A model generated the notes under the pieces. The model did no database searches, was not told the DNA's origin, and saw only the letters and a list, made by a program, of their open reading frames with translations. A DNA stretch of 64,000 nucleotides from Dryas octopetala (lineage: Eukaryota; Streptophyta; Magnoliopsida; Rosales; Rosaceae), in NCBI GenBank assembly GCA_963921425.1, contig OY992838.1, forward strand, positions 10,664,001 to 10,728,000, written 5' to 3'. Positions 36,438-49,596 of the stretch are shown here, one piece after another (position 1 is the first letter of the stretch; each line of letters begins with the position of its first letter). The position numbers were made by a program, and so were the translations under genes.

Positions 36438-39400
36438 ATGTTTTCCAGGAATTCAAGCCAGCCGAATGGTAATTTTACTGGTTTATATTCACGCCATGTT
36501 TGGTCTCCGAGAAATCCTAGGAAAAAAAAAGATATAAATTAATTGTAATGTCCTGCAGCTAGCTCTTGCAGAACATGTTAAATTCAGTTGAACTACTCAC
36601 ACTCAATAGTCTAGCAGAAATAGAGCAGAGCCATGGACCTCTCTGACTGATTACAACTACTAACTAATATGTTAACTGATCTATCTAACTAATTCAACCA
36701 TGAAAGCATAAGCCTGCTGGGACATCACAAAAATTTCTACTTGTCTAATGATTCGGGTCAAGTTTTTATCAGCACAAAATATGTATGCATGTATTGGATT
36801 TTCATTGTTTTATTGATGCATTTTGGGGTTTTGATTGGTTTGGATGTAGCAAGGCAAAATTGAAGCAAGCAGTACCACGAATAAAAATATTGAAGAACAA
36901 GAAAGATGCTCTGGCAAAGCAGATAAAGAGGGAATTGGCTCAATTGCTTGAGATTGGTCAGGATCGGACTGCAAGAATCCGGGTTTGTCATTTGATCCTT
37001 CACCAAGTTCAAATATAGCCACTGTTTTGGTTTGAGATTAATTCACAAATGAAACTTCTTGTACTATTCTTTGTTTTTGATACCTGATCTGAATAGTATT
37101 TTGTATCCATTGTGTAACATGTACTTGTTTTTTAATGAGTGTTACACACATCCTGCATCTCAGGTTGAACATCTGGTCAGGGAAGAGAAGACAAGAGCAG
37201 CATATGATCTTATTCAGATAGATTGCAAACTTATTGCAGATCGCATGCCTATCATTGAGTCACAAAAGTATGTAAACCCATTAATTCTCAAATAATCTTT
37301 GCATTTTCTGGTCATGCATATACTTTTCTGTTCAAATTTAGCAATACTTTGCTATGCATGTCTGAATATGTTCTAGAGTTCTTATATTTGGTAAGCTAAT
37401 AGCTTGTTCGGTCTATCAAGTTCTTTCTTCAGTTAGTAAATTCCAATATGGAAAAACTTTATAAAATTTGAAAAATTTAATTTTGGAGCCATGTGGAAAT
37501 ATAGTACAAGTCTGGTGCAACATCAATATGCATTTTGCATGCTTGTACGGTTTTAGTCCGATCAATGACACAAATGCTACGTAGCTTAAGTTTTTCTGTT
37601 TGAGACTTAAGTGCTCTATTGTTGGATTTCTTGCATTAACATTACTTTTCTTATCTTTTTCATGAAGCTACCAGTATTGTTGAATTTCTGGAACTAAGGA
37701 TTTGGAGTTTAGAGGATTTTATTGTCTGTCTTTTTATTAATCATGAAATAAGTGATCCTGTTCTACTATTTTCCAGTATTTCATTTTTCAGTTCTTCCTT
37801 TAAAAGAGCTTGCATCATGTTGACTTATTTAACATTTTTACAGAAATTGCCCCACTGATATGAAGGAATCAATATCAAGTGTAATATTTGCATCTTCAAG
37901 ATGTGCAGCAGACATACCAGAACTCACCGACATTTGCAAGCATTTCAGAGCTAAATATGGAAAGGAGTTTATCTATGCTGCTGTTGAACTGCGCCCAGAT
38001 TGTGGTGTACATCGCTTGGTATGTTTGTGTACCTTGTGTAATTTCCTTGGACAATTATAATGTGGAAATTGAAAGTGGACCAATTGGAGATGGTAGGATG
38101 GACTCTGTCAAAAGTCAGCAGGTTAGTTTTATTAATTATCTTTTATCTTATCCTTTCAGTTAGTGGAGAAATTGTCTGCCAAACCACTTGATGGCCCTAC
38201 CAAGATAAAAATCCTAACTGCAATTGCAGAGGAACATAAGGTCAAATGGGATCCTGATTCATTTGGTAAGAAAGAGTTCAAGTCTCTTGATGACCTGCTG
38301 GTAAGATGGGGTTCATCTCTAGGTCCCTTTGCTTTAAATTTGTCGATGAGGTTGTTTAAGGAAGGTTTTTGGCTGTGTTTTCCATGTTTTGTGGTGTTTT
38401 GGTTCGGTTACTGCTTGGTCTTTCATAGATCTTGGTTGATATTTGTATTGCATTATCTAAGACATGTCTATTCATTAATACAATTTCCAAAAATTTGTGC
38501 AGAATGGACCAAATACTTTTGACATTGCCAGTACAACTCATGCGGAACCTCCTTGTGGCCCACCTACACCAAATTGTTATGACAAGAAACCTCCTGAGGT
38601 TCAAGTTCCACCCAAACATTATGAAAACCATGGTATATTCATGAACTTCAATGAGAAGAATGCAAGGTCATCACCTCGCTTCCAGGATTCGGTTTATACA
38701 AATGTTTCTGCCAATAGAGCAACCACAACTGGCAGATTTCATCCAGATGTGAGATCTTCTGGTACATGAATCGCCATTGGAAGACGGTGATTTACTAATT
38801 TTGTTTGGTGGTATTTTCGATTGTCTTATGCTTAGTTGGATGTTTGCCTTCAGGAACTGGAACTGATGAGATGGAAAATAGGCATTCATTTCCTGGGGAT
38901 GGAAATGCTTCTTCTTTGGGTATGCAGCATTGGAAATTGCAATTTGAGGATGCTACCTCTGCAGCACAGGCAGCTGCTGAATCAGCCGAAAAAGCAAGCA
39001 TGGCTGCAAGAGTAGCTGTAGAACTGTCAAGGCAATATTCTTCAAAATCACATGATAAATTTAGCCGGTCAGCTTCTTCAAAAGCTAGCACAACTTCTTA
39101 TTTTGGAGATATAAGACATGAAAAAAAATCTAGCAGGTCTTGCTCTCAATGGAATTCAAGCTTTGGTAGTGATGATCAGGAATTTGTTTTGAGAGGGAAT
39201 GACCATATTAATCATTTTGGAGATATGAGGACTGGAAAACAATCTATCAGGCCTTCTTTTCCTTCTCATTCAAGAAATTTTTTTAAGGATAACAAAAATG
39301 TCTCAAATGTCCCTGGTGAGCATTCTTTTGTTAGTGATGTCAACATCCATGAAAGCATAAAGGGCATGAATTCTTATGAAAATCCTGCTCCGGTTTTTGA

Positions 39401-40073
39401 TGACTCTGGTTCAGATGATGATGGTAACTGTAAATTTGATGTGGAGGACTACAAGGGACAAGGATCTAGTCTATATTTTTCTTCATCTGGCAGAAACTCA
39501 TTTTCAATTCCTTCAGCTAGTTTAAATGCTTGGAGTGATGTGCAAAAGACCAAAGAAATACAATTTAAGTCCATTTCACAATTAAGTTCTTCATCGGTGC
39601 AGCACTCCCGTCCTGTTTTTTCTAGAAGCTTGTCGTGTTATACAGTCTCTTCACAACCAAATGACTTCTTGCCTGTTACTTTTGATGCTTCAGATGGCCC
39701 AAGTTCAGACAGAGAAGAGGTGTTAGACACATCTAAGCTCATCCAGGACACAGATTCTAAATTTTCTCATGAGAAGACTGTTCAATTCACCAACAATGCT
39801 GGTCCGAGTACTAAATTTACTAGAGGGTCACAACCCTTTTTTTCAAATCCTGTAAGTTATAGCTCAAGGACAACAGTTTCTTCTGAACCACCAGGGACTT
39901 CAGACTATGGAAAATACCCTTCAAGAAGTTCCTATGGCACTGAAACTTCAAAGTCCTCAGGTTCGACCATGGAAATTCCATCTAAGGAGAAGGCTTCTCC
40001 TGTCCACCCAAAGCTTCCTGACTATGACGACATAGTTGCCAAGTTTATGGCCCTCCGGAAAAGTCAACAATAA
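36438..40073 (+). CDS. IST1-like ESCRT-III accessory protein, paralogue A (start exon frameshifted)
   Basis: IST1 proteins bind ESCRT-III and the VPS4 ATPase on endosomes and tune multivesicular body sorting. Exons parallel to paralogue B are 36438-36468, 36850-36982, 37164-37267, 37844-38018, 38160-38300, 38503-38761 and 38854-40073. From exon 2 on the frame is fully open and encodes about 677 residues: the helical IST1 domain (for example KIKILKNKKDA-type helix 1 and HLVREEKTRAAYDLIQIDCK), a proline-rich linker, an AAQAAAESAEKASMAARVA helix, a Ser-rich region and a C-terminal IAKFMALRKS-like tail (as VAKFMALRKS). Exon 1 has 31 bases against 32 in paralogue B. The lost base puts its ATG out of frame with exon 2, where a TGA follows. 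An in-frame ATG at 36785, in intron 1, reads through into exon 2 and could be an alternative start. The last exon is less than half as long as in B (406 against 891 codons). Confidence 0.75.
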
Positions 40074-40474
40074 ATCTAGTTATTTGCACATACTAATATA
40101 GGATACATTTTGAGTCATTGAATGATTGCTTCTCTCTTTGGCTTTCATTGAATCATTGGCTTTGATGCTCCCCCCATATCATGTTTTGTGTGCAAGTATC
40201 AGAAGTATAGTTTGTATATGACAACACATTACTTAAGAGCCAAAATAAACTTGGAACAAATAATAGAGATGCAAGAACACAATTTTTCTTTATTCCAGTA
40301 ATTGGGTATGCTGCTATGCGCAGCAACACAAGAATACTTACTCAACATAGTATACAATATAGAAGCATAGAATACATTTCTCTAACCTATAGTGTCTACA
40401 TGGCTGTACAAATGAAGGTAGGAACCAGAGCACAAAGGGCAAGTTCTCTTTAATATATGGACACCCCCCATGGC

Positions 40475-42314
40475 TCACCATCTGAGCTTTGCTGGGAAAT
40501 ACTGCAATAAAGTTCACATCCCCAGATTAGAAAAAGAATTGGTGAATGTTCAAAATCTTACACTGAGGAACTGTAAATTAAACAGTACTCACCTTCTCAA
40601 TGAGTGAAAAATAATATGGCTTGACTTTTTCGACATCAATCCGAACTTTGCTCTTGCTGTAGAGGTCATATTTGCTGCAAAAGATTACATGAAACCACAA
40701 TATGGTCAGTCTGAACAAGACATTGATTGATTTAAAATCATGAGACAGAATATATAAACAAATTGAGTGAATGGGAAATGGAGCTTACTTAAATATTTGA
40801 ACCCACTTCAAGTTCTCTTCATCTTCCTTGTTCATAAGGTGTTTATATGCCCCTGACTTATGTAAAGCTGCAAGATGATAAATTGGACAGAATATTGTCA
40901 AGTTTCCTACTTTGAACAGAATATTGTCAAGTTTCATACTTTGAAAGGATTTTGGTGATGGTACTTACGATAGAATGAGTGATACCGGATGACGAACAAT
41001 CCAGCCTCAGGCAAAGTTGTTCCATTTTCCTTGGCCACCTGCAGATTTGAATATACCAATTAACTAACTCAAAGTTATGATGATATTAATATCAAGATTA
41101 GTTCAGATTAATTTATAATCAAAGATTGATGATTGAATTGTGCAAAAGATGTACCAAGTACATGTAGTCATCATGACCCCATGACATCATGACATTCTCT
41201 AGTCCACATCCTTCGGAGTAGATTCCGTACTTGGTGTTGTAGGAAGGATTGTTGTAATCCGGATTGTCCTTGAAATACTACAAGAACAAAGAAATTAATT
41301 TTGTGTAACTTGGTTGATTATGATGACATTTAAGATGCACTCCGTCCTATTAAATCTTTGAGAGGAAATACCTTGTGGTGAACAATGGATTCATCAAAAG
41401 CACACCCAAGAGGATGTGTGTCTCCTGCAACATAAATTTGGGCCTTTGTCAACTGAAATAGCTCAAAAGGGGAAAAGGGCAATTACAAATCCATAGTCAA
41501 AACACAGTACTCACCAACAACAGCCCATTGCGGAAGTCCTCCAAAGCTAGGAAGAGTAAGCACTTTTCCAAGATCTAAAAGCCATGCAAGATTAAGTTGA
41601 TTAATCACTCTTCCAAGAAAATTGGGTATGGTAAACGCACAGAGACAAATACTATAAGATGTATGGAAAGCCTTAGGTTCTGAATCAAGGAATTTGAATG
41701 GGGTATATACCATGAATAAGAGCAGTCAAGTGCAACCAATCTTCATTGGGATAGTCTTTCCTAATTGCTTCAGCTGTTTGCAACAAGTGCTCAATTTGGG
41801 GTTCATCCAAGTCAGGGTCACTGTCATCCACAACCTCATTGAGGAGTTCACAGCATTCCCATATGCTCATTTCACATTTATTCAACTTGCTATACTCCTC
41901 CCTCATCTTCTTTACCTGCATTTGGGGATTGGAATTAATTTTAAATGTCAGAATCCACATTGCCTGTGGTTTAATTTATTTCTTGAATAACATATATGCT
42001 ATCAACAAGTATGTATGTTTACAAAATCATATGTTTGATGAATGTGGTTCAACCGGTAGAATTCCTCCACAGATTTCTGCCTTTCATTTTGTGCATTATA
42101 ATCCCTGCAATGAATGCATTTGCATATCATGTTAAAACTTCAATTCATGACAACCAATCCCTTAAAACATGAACATGTGAAGAAAGAAGAATAATACAGA
42201 CCTGAAGGACTTGCCAAATGCATTAATTTCAGGGGCAATGAATGCACCATTTGAATCTACAATTTCCGCTGTCACACATCCATCATTTTTGGGTATGTCT
42301 GTGAGGATTGTCAT
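40475..42314 (-). CDS. MIOX: Inositol oxygenase (myo-inositol oxygenase)
   Basis: MIOX is a cytosolic di-iron enzyme that cleaves myo-inositol with O2 to D-glucuronate, feeding UDP-glucuronate and cell-wall sugars. Ten minus-strand exons join in phase: 42202-42314, 42023-42104, 41711-41915, 41515-41574, 41372-41424, 41155-41277, 40969-41038, 40789-40867, 40593-40674 and 40475-40501, giving 297 residues. All six iron ligands known from the mammalian enzyme have counterparts: H108, H133-D134 (LIHDLGKV), H206 (SWGHDDY), H232 (RYHSFY) and D265 (NKYDLYSK). The protein ends FPAKLRW, the typical plant terminus. It is some 15-20 residues shorter at the N-terminus than the Arabidopsis proteins. The ATG at 42314 was chosen because MTIL is the usual plant start. 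It lies between the two IST1-like paralogues, which are on the other strand. Confidence 0.93.
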
Positions 42315-42612
42315 CCTTGTCTCCAAACTTCAAGCAATATATGACTCAAAGGCAACCAAATTAACAAGGAGACAAAAGAAGAGAAGAAGATAAACAAACC
42401 CCTATCAATGGTTGTGGCAGAACACGTTGCCAATGTGAGTTCTCATAGTCCCATAAGAATTCCTTTTGCATGACAATTTGGAAGCCTTGGGAGTCCATAA
42501 CTGAAAAAACCATCCATCTATTTTATCCAACTAGTCCGAAGGAAACGTTCAAACACACTTGTTATTTGTTATGAATCGATAAGGTTGTCTAGAATTGGGA
42601 AATAATAAGGCC

Positions 42613-42630
42613 CTCTCTCTCTCTCTCTCC
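42613..42630. repeat. (CT)n microsatellite
   Basis: About nine CT units lie upstream (5') of the MIOX gene. Confidence 0.8.
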
Positions 42631-43127
42631 TTGAAATAAATTAAATGATTAGAATTGAAGGTGATATGCACTATTTTTCTGGGGTGTGAGATCAACGGCT
42701 CAACGTTGACCCTCCAAACTGAACAGCCTCAGAGAACCATTAAAATGTTGCCTCCAAATTCAGACGTACTCTCAATTCTAATTAACTTATATTTATAGAG
42801 ATGCATATTTTCAATTAATAATATGCAGGTTGCCCTTCATCCTGCTCGATCTTTCTCAAATTCATTTGTGCAGTGAATGCATTTTTTGTTACAGATGAAT
42901 TAATACATTGTTACAGTCATATATAATACTGTGTTTTAGAAAAGAATCTGATCAGTGTATAATTAGTTGGTGCATCGACCTAATTTTCTGTTGTTTTGAT
43001 TCTTCTGACGGGGCTGATGATACGATCCAGTAAAAGGTGGTAGTGATGACATTAATTGACAAAAATATATTAACCATTCAAAGAGATGTTACCTTCTAAT
43101 CTAATTAAGTTTGTAGTGAAACATAAA

Positions 43128-43130
<3 letters not shown>

Positions 43131-43173
<43 letters not shown>
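43131..43173. repeat. (GA)n microsatellite
   Basis: About 21 uninterrupted GA units, in the intergenic DNA 0.8 kb upstream of MIOX. Confidence 0.95.
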
Positions 43174-43177
<4 letters not shown>

Positions 43178-46100
43178 TGACTAGCCTCTAATCTAATTTT
43201 GTTCAACTTAAAATTAATAAAGAGTTACATATCCTTCTAATCAAGATGATTTAAACGACGGCGTAATCCAGAGTGCAGGTGTCATGTGCTCGGTACGTTC
43301 GATAATATTTCTGAGAACAAAGTTGTGTAGTGGTTCCGTCTTCTAAATTGTAAATTCCGACGATACAATATTGAGATGGTACTTTGTCATCTAACAATTC
43401 AAATTACTTTGTAATATATGCAATTTTACTGACAGATAATTTATTCTGAAGCCAAAACAGACACTGCATGGCCATCATCACCTAGTACTGCAGTTTCTCA
43501 TCCTTTCTATATCTGTGACAAATTCTGTGGAAAAAGATGCCGTACTCCCCATCTTATTCCTTAATGTCAAATTTTTGCAGCAACTCTTTTTTAAAGTTAT
43601 GCCCTTCTCTAGGTTACTGTGTTAGGCAGGTAGATCTGCTGGTGTTCAGGCTGGTGGAACTATTTTTCCTTAATTCCCCCAAGATGTTTTACCTCTTATA
43701 TCCTATAGTTTACTGTTACATAATGTTCATAATACATTGCTGCTGTATATAAATTTAGTATTAACATGGTTATAATCTATATGTGATCATTGGATTTCTG
43801 TTCTGTTGATAATTTTGACGTCCCTCAGTTTTACTGACAGATAAAGGCCATGATAACTTATCGCATTAGCTTTCGATCACTTTTTACTGGCATGTCATTT
43901 AGGGTTAATGACACATTATGTTTTTCAAAATGTTGGCCCAGCACTTGTTTGTTTTCTTGAAATCACATTGGAAAAAAAATACAAATCCAAATCTGGTGTG
44001 CAAGTGCAAATTTTAAATATGAAGTTGTATATATATATTTTCTTTTTTGCTGTGAAGTTCCATACAGTTCTGAATTGTGACTACTTTTTACTATGAAATC
44101 TGAAAAAAAAAAAAAAAAAAACAAAACAAAAAAACTTTGGAAGACCCTTTTTTCATGTTCACAAGCAAATTTTGTACCCATCTTTGTGGTCATGTGGAAC
44201 CTTTTCTTGCATAACTGTCATTGCTGTTCAATCTATAATTATAAGCCCTTACGTTCATCTTTCCGGCCTTGTGTTGAGGTCAAATTTCACCCCAGGACAG
44301 AAGGGGTTGCACATAGCATTTTAGGTTTTAGAGGTTTCAGAAGCAGAAATTCGAACTATTTGAAACTTTTGGTTGGTGTGTAAAATTAACTGATTTAGTG
44401 AGAATGAAAGTAGAATGCTTATTTGGGAAAGCATTGATGATGGTAATAGTTTTTTGTGACCTGGATATGCTCTGCAGGTTTGATCATATATGTAAAACAA
44501 ATGCACTTATCTCCCCCCTCAAAAAAAAAAAAAATGAAAACTGAGAGTTGTATGTGTTGACTTTAAAAGTTTTGATAGTTAATAAATTTAGTTGAATAAG
44601 ACGTCACTTGTTGACACCACAATTATTTGTATGTAAACATGTAGTTAATTTCTTTCTAAAGGCTACAAGATCTTAGGGGTTGGAAGCAAATTCAACAACC
44701 ACATCCACGTCATGTTGGGTGCTGCATTAACTGAAACCATGGCCACCAGCAATGGCTGCCGGCCATCAGAGGCATCGATGTTTCTGTTGCAGATTCACTA
44801 ATGTCTCTACAGTATGTGAAGTGCATCGTCTGTTGGGTTCGTCCCTCCTTAAAGTGAAGGAAGCATATGCCTTTTAGAATGCCAGTTAGCATATGGAAAA
44901 ATTAGGTTAATTAATGCTTGTTATGTCAGTATTCCCATGCTTTGGCCTATGGAATTTCTGAGGAATTTTCTATGTGACGGTTATCTCCTCCTTAACATAA
45001 CATACATGTGGGTCTCATCATATAACAGTAAGTCTCACATACATTCTTATCTTCAACTCGCGAATTTAGCCAATACAAAACTATATGATAACACCTAATT
45101 TTTCTGATTCGGCATTTCGATCTATGCTATGATTGATTTATCATTCATGGACGTTGATAAGATCCTTCCATTTAGCAACACCTTAGGGGATGGTATAGAG
45201 GGAGGTCACAAATAGCCGTTACATACAAAATGCTAGTATTATTTAAAAGTGGCATGGGAAATGCATCCAACCCATGGCCTAAAAAGGGTATCTCCATCCG
45301 AATGAATTAATTTTGGAACATCAATTGAGAAGTAAATAAGTTAAGAAAGCAAAAAGAGTTGTGTTCTTCAAGGGATTAGAGAGGGTGTATAAAGGGAAAA
45401 ATTATTATTAGGCATCCAGTTAGATACAAGGACTTTGAATTTGAAATTAACATATGAGCAAAGTTTTTTTATTGTGATATTGACTATTATTTTATTCTTT
45501 CCATAAATATATTATTATTTTTGGGGATGACGGATTAATTCCCAACAGTCCCTTCTTGAAGGGGAGGGGGTGACAGTATCAAGTAAAATGCCAGTGAGCG
45601 ACGGCATAGCAATAGCATTGATGAATGATTGCTCATACTGAAGGCTGAAGGCTGAAGGGAGACCAGCCGACTTGTTCTATCCATGTATGTACAAGAGAAA
45701 AACTTACCAACACTTGTTATATACAAGATAGTGTCTCACATTAGGGTCATGTGGCACTTGATGTAAGACACCTGTTGTTGTATGTCACGGATGTAATTAA
45801 TGACCTAGAAGAAAATAATTCCTCTGAGAAAAAAAAAAAATTAAAACATTACAACCTTTCATTATTTAATGACCAAGGGCAACAAGGTTTGAAATTCTTG
45901 GTCTATATATTTGTTTAAATCACTCTTTGTATATAGGAGGCACCAAGCAGGGGCCAACCAGCTAGTCAGCTTCAAAAATTTATGGGAACATTTGCTAATA
46001 AAGTATGAAGTGACCGACAATTGGGATGGCCATTGTAAAACAAAGCTTGACAACACGACCTGTTTCATCAAATGACATTGTAGATTGAACATAAAGGGAG

Positions 46101-47116
46101 AGGGGGAGGAAAGGAATTAAGGAAGTATAGTGTTTCACTTTAGATAACATGATAATTTCCCATGAATTACAGGAGCACCAATTTCATTTCATTGATCTCA
46201 AAATTCAATTCTAAGATTGATTTTACCAACATATTTACATAACCCACATCTTTAACTGAAAGGAATGTTACTAATAAGGGTGTCGCTATTTGGACCCAAG
46301 TTTTTACCAATAGTCCCAACATACTCTTTACACCCAACATATTTTCCTAAATTACCCTTATTAAAATTGTACATATAATTTTATTCCTACTAATTGAAAA
46401 CTAATTATTCTTGTCAATATATGTCTCTCAGATAGTATAATAAATATATTTTTCTTTGCTAGGGTATAATCAGTATATTCTTTTCTTTTTTCCTTTTTTA
46501 AGTAGATTCTTTTCCCAATTGAACATGAATGAGACATTTTTAAATGACACCAATGGCAATGAAGTAGTCAGAAAAATCCAGTATTTGTCAATTTGGGGTT
46601 GGAAGATAGCCTATGTCGATCATATGTGAGAGAATTGTGAAGTCAACCATATATTAGGAAGTTTAGGTGAGCCTACTTTTCTCTAGAAACAACTTGACAA
46701 TGATCCTGAGTGCCTAGAGGTCTTGATGACCATTCATAAACACAAGACTTGTTTTATGACTTATTATTTCTATAATTCTATATATATCTCCATTTTGTCA
46801 ATGCCCATGATCGAATTGCATGATTCATTGGGGGTTAGCATTATATATATAATATATGTCACCATTCTTCCACTTTCAACTTTAGTACACCCAAATCTAA
46901 ACTTTTATCACAATTGTAAGCACCTACTTGTTTCCACATCTTGTTCAATTATAGAATATTAGAATATGTGAGAGATATGAGATGATACGCTGAATGAGAG
47001 GGGATGAGAGATTGTAAGGCTGATTTAAGAGTTAGCTTTAGGGTTCTCTTATAAATGAGAAATTATTGTATATAATTGTAAATTCTAAATAATACTCTTA
47101 AATATAATAAAAAAAA

Positions 47117-47860
47117 GTGTGGCGCTATTTCCACCTCTCATTAATATTTTCTCACCCACCATATTTTCACACCCTCACAAACTATTTTAAAAAGAAATAT
47201 ATCTACTCTTTCCACCCCCATTATTCCCAAACTACCCATATGCCTTCCTTCTCCTTCATCTTCTCTTTCTCTTTCCCCAATCCTAACCCTAACCCTAGAA
47301 AACATATGCATGTATAAACTCCAATTCACCTCTTTAAAAGAAAAATATTTGCTCTTCATGATAATAAGTTTGTCGATCAAATAGATTCAAGAAAACAAGT
47401 ATATCCCAATTTTTCAAGTGATCTTCTAAATCATACTAAATTAATAAAAATCATTTGATCCTTTTGGGGTTTGTGCTGATTTTCTGCATTTCACATTACA
47501 AATTTCCATTACTCTTTATCTATGTTCACAGTTCACAAATGTCAAAAGCTTCAACAAATAATCTTGTCAGAAGTTGGTATGCAATTAGTGTAGTAGTTTG
47601 AAATTCATCTCAATTAGGCTGGAAGACCGGATCTATGTTTCAATACTCTTAGAGCTTGTGTTTCACTTGTAGATTTGGAGCACCCCCAAATGAATTGCAA
47701 CGGTAGGTGTAGCGGTGGGCAGTCATGGCAGCCTTACAGTCTCTTTGTTTTTTCATTTTCAAGTATGTCCTTTTTGGTAATTTAAAAAAAATTATAATTA
47801 AAAAATTGTTTAGAAAGATGTGGGAAAATAGTATTGGTGGGTGGGAATAACATTGCTCTA
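47117..47860. mobile_element. Possible MITE with imperfect inverted ends
   Basis: The left end (GTGTGGCGCTATTTCCACC, then 'ttttctcacccacc') and the right end (GGTGGGTGGGAATAACATTG, then CTCT) are imperfect inverted repeats over roughly 45 bases. The interior is AT-rich and noncoding and includes a short ccctaaccctaaccctag run. The target duplication is not clear. Confidence 0.35.
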
Positions 47861-48340
47861 AAAAAAAATAAGAGCACATTATATATAGGACTAGAAAACC
47901 TATTAACCTAAAGACTCCTAATCAAACATGACTACATGAGAACTAGATAAGGAAAGTAAACTAGCCGACTTATTCTAACACCACAAATAATACATTCTTT
48001 TTTTTGCCCGGTACAAATAAGGCATTCTTATTTGTGAAATATCGATTATTAGTACTACAACCATAATAGCTCACAACCTTAATAGCTCTTGGAGTTAGTA
48101 GTCCAAGTGACGAAGGAGAGTGAGATAGTGGACTAGAATTTTAATATGTTAAATTTTAATTCCCTCTAATATCATAATAAACTATTGATTATTAGTTCAA
48201 CCCTGTAAAGATAAATTGTGTAAAAATATGATACTTTAGTTCATTATGTATTATTTCACTTGTTGGAGAAAAGTGGTTTAATTAGAGGAATAACGCAATC
48301 CCACATGATCATAAACGTGAAGAGTCAAGTATATAAAAAA

Positions 48341-48858
48341 GGCTAAAGTGCATTTTTGGTTTTTGTACTTTAACGAAGTTTTCACTTTGGTTATCTTCTT
48401 TTAATTTTGAAAATTTTAGTCTCGTATTTTTATTATATTTGTAATTTGGTCTAAATCATTAATTAAGTTTAAATTGTTAGAGGAAATATAATATAGCAGA
48501 GATATTTTGAAAATTTTAAATAACATATGAATAAAACTCATTAATCGAGTAATGTTACCCAATCACATTTGGACACATGTCTTTTTTTTTTTAATTATTT
48601 AAGTTTTTTTTCTTTCTTAATTATATTTTATTTAAATTTTTAAATTATTTATTTAGACTGTAGTAATGATGAAATATTTAAAATATTCATTTATATGCGT
48701 TATTACGCCATATTTCTACTTTAAAAATAAATTTAGTTAATAGTTTGGACCTAATTGAAACATAATAAAAATATTGGATTGAAATTGCCAAAATTAAAAG
48801 AACATGAACCAAAGTGAAAACTTCGTTAAAATATATGGACAAAAAATGTACTTTGGCC
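48341..48858. mobile_element. MULE-like MITE with near-perfect 9-bp target duplication
   Basis: Ends GGCTAAAGTGCATTTTTGGT and, inverted, AAAAAATGTACTTTGGCC. Flanks tataaaaaa (48332-48340) and tatgaaaaa (48859-48867) agree at 8 of 9 bases. The arms share 'aacgaagttttcactttgg', as in the copies at 28647 and 32916. It is 518 bases long with no reading frame. Confidence 0.7.
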
Positions 48859-49596
48859 TATGAAAAATTAAATCACACACACTAATCTCGACGTGTTTTG
48901 ATAAAATTTTATACTCGTTTGGTATCACGAGTGGCTAAATTAAAAAAAAAAAAAACAGTATGTATGTGTGTTGTATGGAGCGCACATAAGTGCATGGTCA
49001 GACTTATCTACCAACTTTCGCACAACATCTCTCACAAGATTGATTGATTGCGCTAAAACTGACCCAAAATCTAGTCCATCTTAAAGCTCCCCATTTTGAA
49101 AACTTGGTCAGTTTTGCTATCTGATGAAAGAAAACTCATTTATGTGTTAGATCTACTAGAAAATATAGATTCCTTACATTCTAGAAGAAAGAAAGGGGCA
49201 AGAACTAAGCAGGTTTATGACGAAAAAAGTAAAAGGAACAAGACAACATTGTCACAACAAGACGGATTATTTAATTAAATTGAAAAAGGGTAATTTAGTC
49301 AAAGTAAGGCCACGAGTACAAGGTGAGCATTGATTGTTTGGTGCACCTTGTCACACCGGAATCAAATCACTCATTGCCGTAATGATTGAGAAAAAGTCTT
49401 CGGCTTCTCATGAATAATATTTCCGCGAAAGTGCGTTGGATTTCTATTCATCTTTGTTGGTGGCTTCATCTTTGCTTAACGCGCTTTAATTGAATCAATA
49501 CCGCATCTCAGTTTCTTGGTTCTCAGAGAAATTCATAGTTTCTGCAAATTCAAAGCTCTCCTGTCCAAGAATCTCAATTTCCACTTCTGATTTGCA

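Larger units (their letters stand above)
42520..48330. other. Intergenic region between MIOX and IST1-like B
   Basis: Apart from microsatellites I see no gene. Short frames (for example 43537-44383, 45535-46092 and 46723-46962) have no recognisable family, no splice structure and no codon bias. 46270-46330 starts 'aagggtgtcgctatttgg', resembling the left end of the element at 47117. Poly-A runs occur at 44103, 44520 and 45830. Confidence 0.5.

Noticed and set aside
42403..42497. Short frame MDSQGFQIVMQKEF upstream of MIOX
   Set aside because: It ends before the MIOX ATG and is not in frame through a good intron. It may be leader sequence or an upstream ORF, but I cannot support it as part of the enzyme.
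47280..47300. Telomere-like ccctaaccctaaccctag
   Set aside because: Only about three units in an intergenic or MITE-like context. Short telo-box runs are common in plants and this is no internal telomere array.
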